From positions 1 to 7,264 of the forward strand of contig CALVNU010000048.1 in assembly GCA_944349915.1 (NCBI GenBank): a stretch of DNA of 7,264 nt, in the 5' to 3' direction. Numbering within the stretch: the first letter of the stretch is position 1; every line of letters starts with the position of its first letter. The DNA comes from an uncultured Clostridia bacterium. Lineage in GTDB: Bacteria; Bacillota; Clostridia; Christensenellales; UBA1242. Position numbers and translations under genes: made by a program. This document shows positions 6,698 to 7,264 of the stretch, one piece after another. The notes under the pieces are model-generated. The model did not search any database. It saw only the letters and a program-made list of their open reading frames with translations, and was not told the origin of the DNA.

Positions 6698-6949
6698 ATG
6701 AACGAGTGTTTATTACTTGAAAATTATCAAAATCTTGAAATCAAGGGCGCAAAAAAAATTGTTAGCGCAACCGCCAATCAAACTGTGGTTGAAACGGAAA
6801 CTAAAACTATTGTGATTTCTGGTTCTAATTTGGAAGTTGTCAAACTTGACCTAGATAACCTTGTTGTGTGTCTAAGCGGAAATGTTGCCAACATCAAACT
6901 TTCTTCTGGCGAGAAGAAAATCGGTTTGCTCAAAAGGATTTTTAAATAA
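6698..6949 (+). CDS. yabP: Sporulation protein YabP (spore coat/cortex assembly family)
   Basis: The 83-residue product matches the small YabP/YqfC family, in which Bacillus YabP is needed for normal sporulation in the mother cell. Visible family features are NLEIKGAKKI (12-21), the ETKTIVISGSNLEVVKLDLDN stretch (34-54, with the conserved pattern GxxLxxxxLDLDxxxVxxxGxV), VVCLSGNVANIKL (56-68) and the basic C-terminal tail GLLKRIFK (76-83). These align in order with Bacillus YabP (IMNGRKSVLITG, IKGQNLQMKNLDVD, GKVFDLVY, GFFSKLF). The length is slightly below the roughly 100 residues of the Bacillus protein. There is no signal peptide or membrane segment. Its TAA overlaps the start of yabQ by one base, so the two are co-transcribed and probably translationally coupled. 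Its exact biochemical role is not known for the family. Confidence 0.9.
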   Translation: MNECLLLENYQNLEIKGAKKIVSATANQTVVETETKTIVISGSNLEVVKLDLDNLVVCLSGNVANIKLSSGEKKIGLLKRIFK

Positions 6950-7264
6950 TGCTTTATCCTTCTCTTGACCAGCCAATTGTTTTTGTTATACTTTTTTGTG
7001 CGGGCATTATTGGCGGAATATTATGTTTGCTATGCCAAATTTGCGTAAAAAAAGTAAAAAAATACAAATTTTTATGTCAAATTTGCTATTTTTTTACAAT
7101 TTTAGCTATAACTTTTATTTACACAGTCTTCAATTTGATTGCAAATTATGGTCAATTTCGAGTTTATACCATCCTTTCTTTTTGTCTAGGAATGATTGTT
7201 TTTAATTTTTTCACAAAAAAACTGTGGACAAAACTTAAAAATAAGTGTTATAATTTTAGAGATG
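6949..7264 (+). CDS. yabQ: Spore cortex biosynthesis membrane protein YabQ (N-terminal part, cut by window end)
   Basis: The first 105 residues are present and the frame is open at the right edge. Three hydrophobic segments can be seen at about 9-31, 43-64 and 72-88, with a basic loop KKVKKYK (34-40) and a basic region after the third. The stretch NYGQFRVYTILSFCLG (66-81) matches the YabQ-family core, where N-x-G-x-x-R-x-Y leads into the last helix. In Bacillus, YabQ is a membrane protein of the mother-cell/forespore envelope required for cortex formation. The ATG overlaps the yabP stop (TAATG), and AAGGA (6934-6938) inside yabP sits 10 nt upstream. Unusually there are eight Cys in 105 residues, in C26-x-x-C29-x-x-C32 and C43-x-x-C46. 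In Bacillus divIC comes next; here that lies outside the window. Confidence 0.82.
   Translation, partial: MLYPSLDQPIVFVILFCAGIIGGILCLLCQICVKKVKKYKFLCQICYFFTILAITFIYTVFNLIANYGQFRVYTILSFCLGMIVFNFFTKKLWTKLKNKCYNFRD

Noticed and set aside
6996..7205. A 69-codon plus-strand frame overlapping yabQ.
   Set aside because: It is out of frame with yabQ, which has the coupled TAATG start and the family motif N-x-G-x-x-R-x-Y.

Overview
The window looks like chromosomal DNA of an AT-rich, low-GC Gram-positive bacterium, most likely an endospore-forming member of the Clostridia or a close uncultured relative. The evidence is a recognisable yabP-yabQ sporulation pair, strong Shine-Dalgarno sites (AGGAGG, AAGGAG), a TTG start codon, a lipobox-type lipoprotein and very AT-rich intergenic DNA. 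Stops seen are TAA, Trp is TGG, and no in-frame TGA occurs, so the ordinary bacterial code fits. Genus or species cannot be assigned. I see no tRNA, rRNA, CRISPR array or insertion sequence.

Layout. (1) Positions 1-5402, minus strand: one uninterrupted reading frame of 1800 codons that still lacks its stop at the left edge. It encodes a giant secreted lipoprotein: a signal peptide with an LSAC lipobox, an Ig-like N-terminal region, then many strongly diverged beta-sandwich units of the fibronectin type III/Ig kind, each recognisable by an (L/I)SW...YxVxxNG-like start and an alternating-hydrophobic end. All plus-strand reading frames in this stretch are antisense shadows. (2) Positions 5403-5783: a 381-bp, extremely AT-rich gap with candidate promoters for the lipoprotein gene, two all-AT hairpins followed by T runs on the minus strand (possible terminators for the upstream gene), and a 7-bp dyad near the promoter. 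(3) Positions 5784-6608, minus strand: a complete 274-residue RluA-family pseudouridine synthase with an N-terminal S4 domain. (4) Positions 6609-6697: a compact divergent intergenic region with a GC-rich imperfect palindrome and a sigma-E-like promoter candidate facing yabP. (5) Positions 6698-7264, plus strand: yabP (complete) and yabQ (start only), overlapping by one base (TAATG).

How they relate. yabP and yabQ form a translationally coupled sporulation operon acting at the forespore envelope and cortex. The pseudouridine synthase is an RNA-modification housekeeping gene. The giant lipoprotein is a surface protein of unknown function, probably an extended adhesin or binding scaffold. It is codirectional with the synthase gene, but the long gap suggests its own transcript. 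The most unusual items are the giant repeat lipoprotein and a cysteine-rich YabQ carrying CxxCxxC and CxxC motifs.
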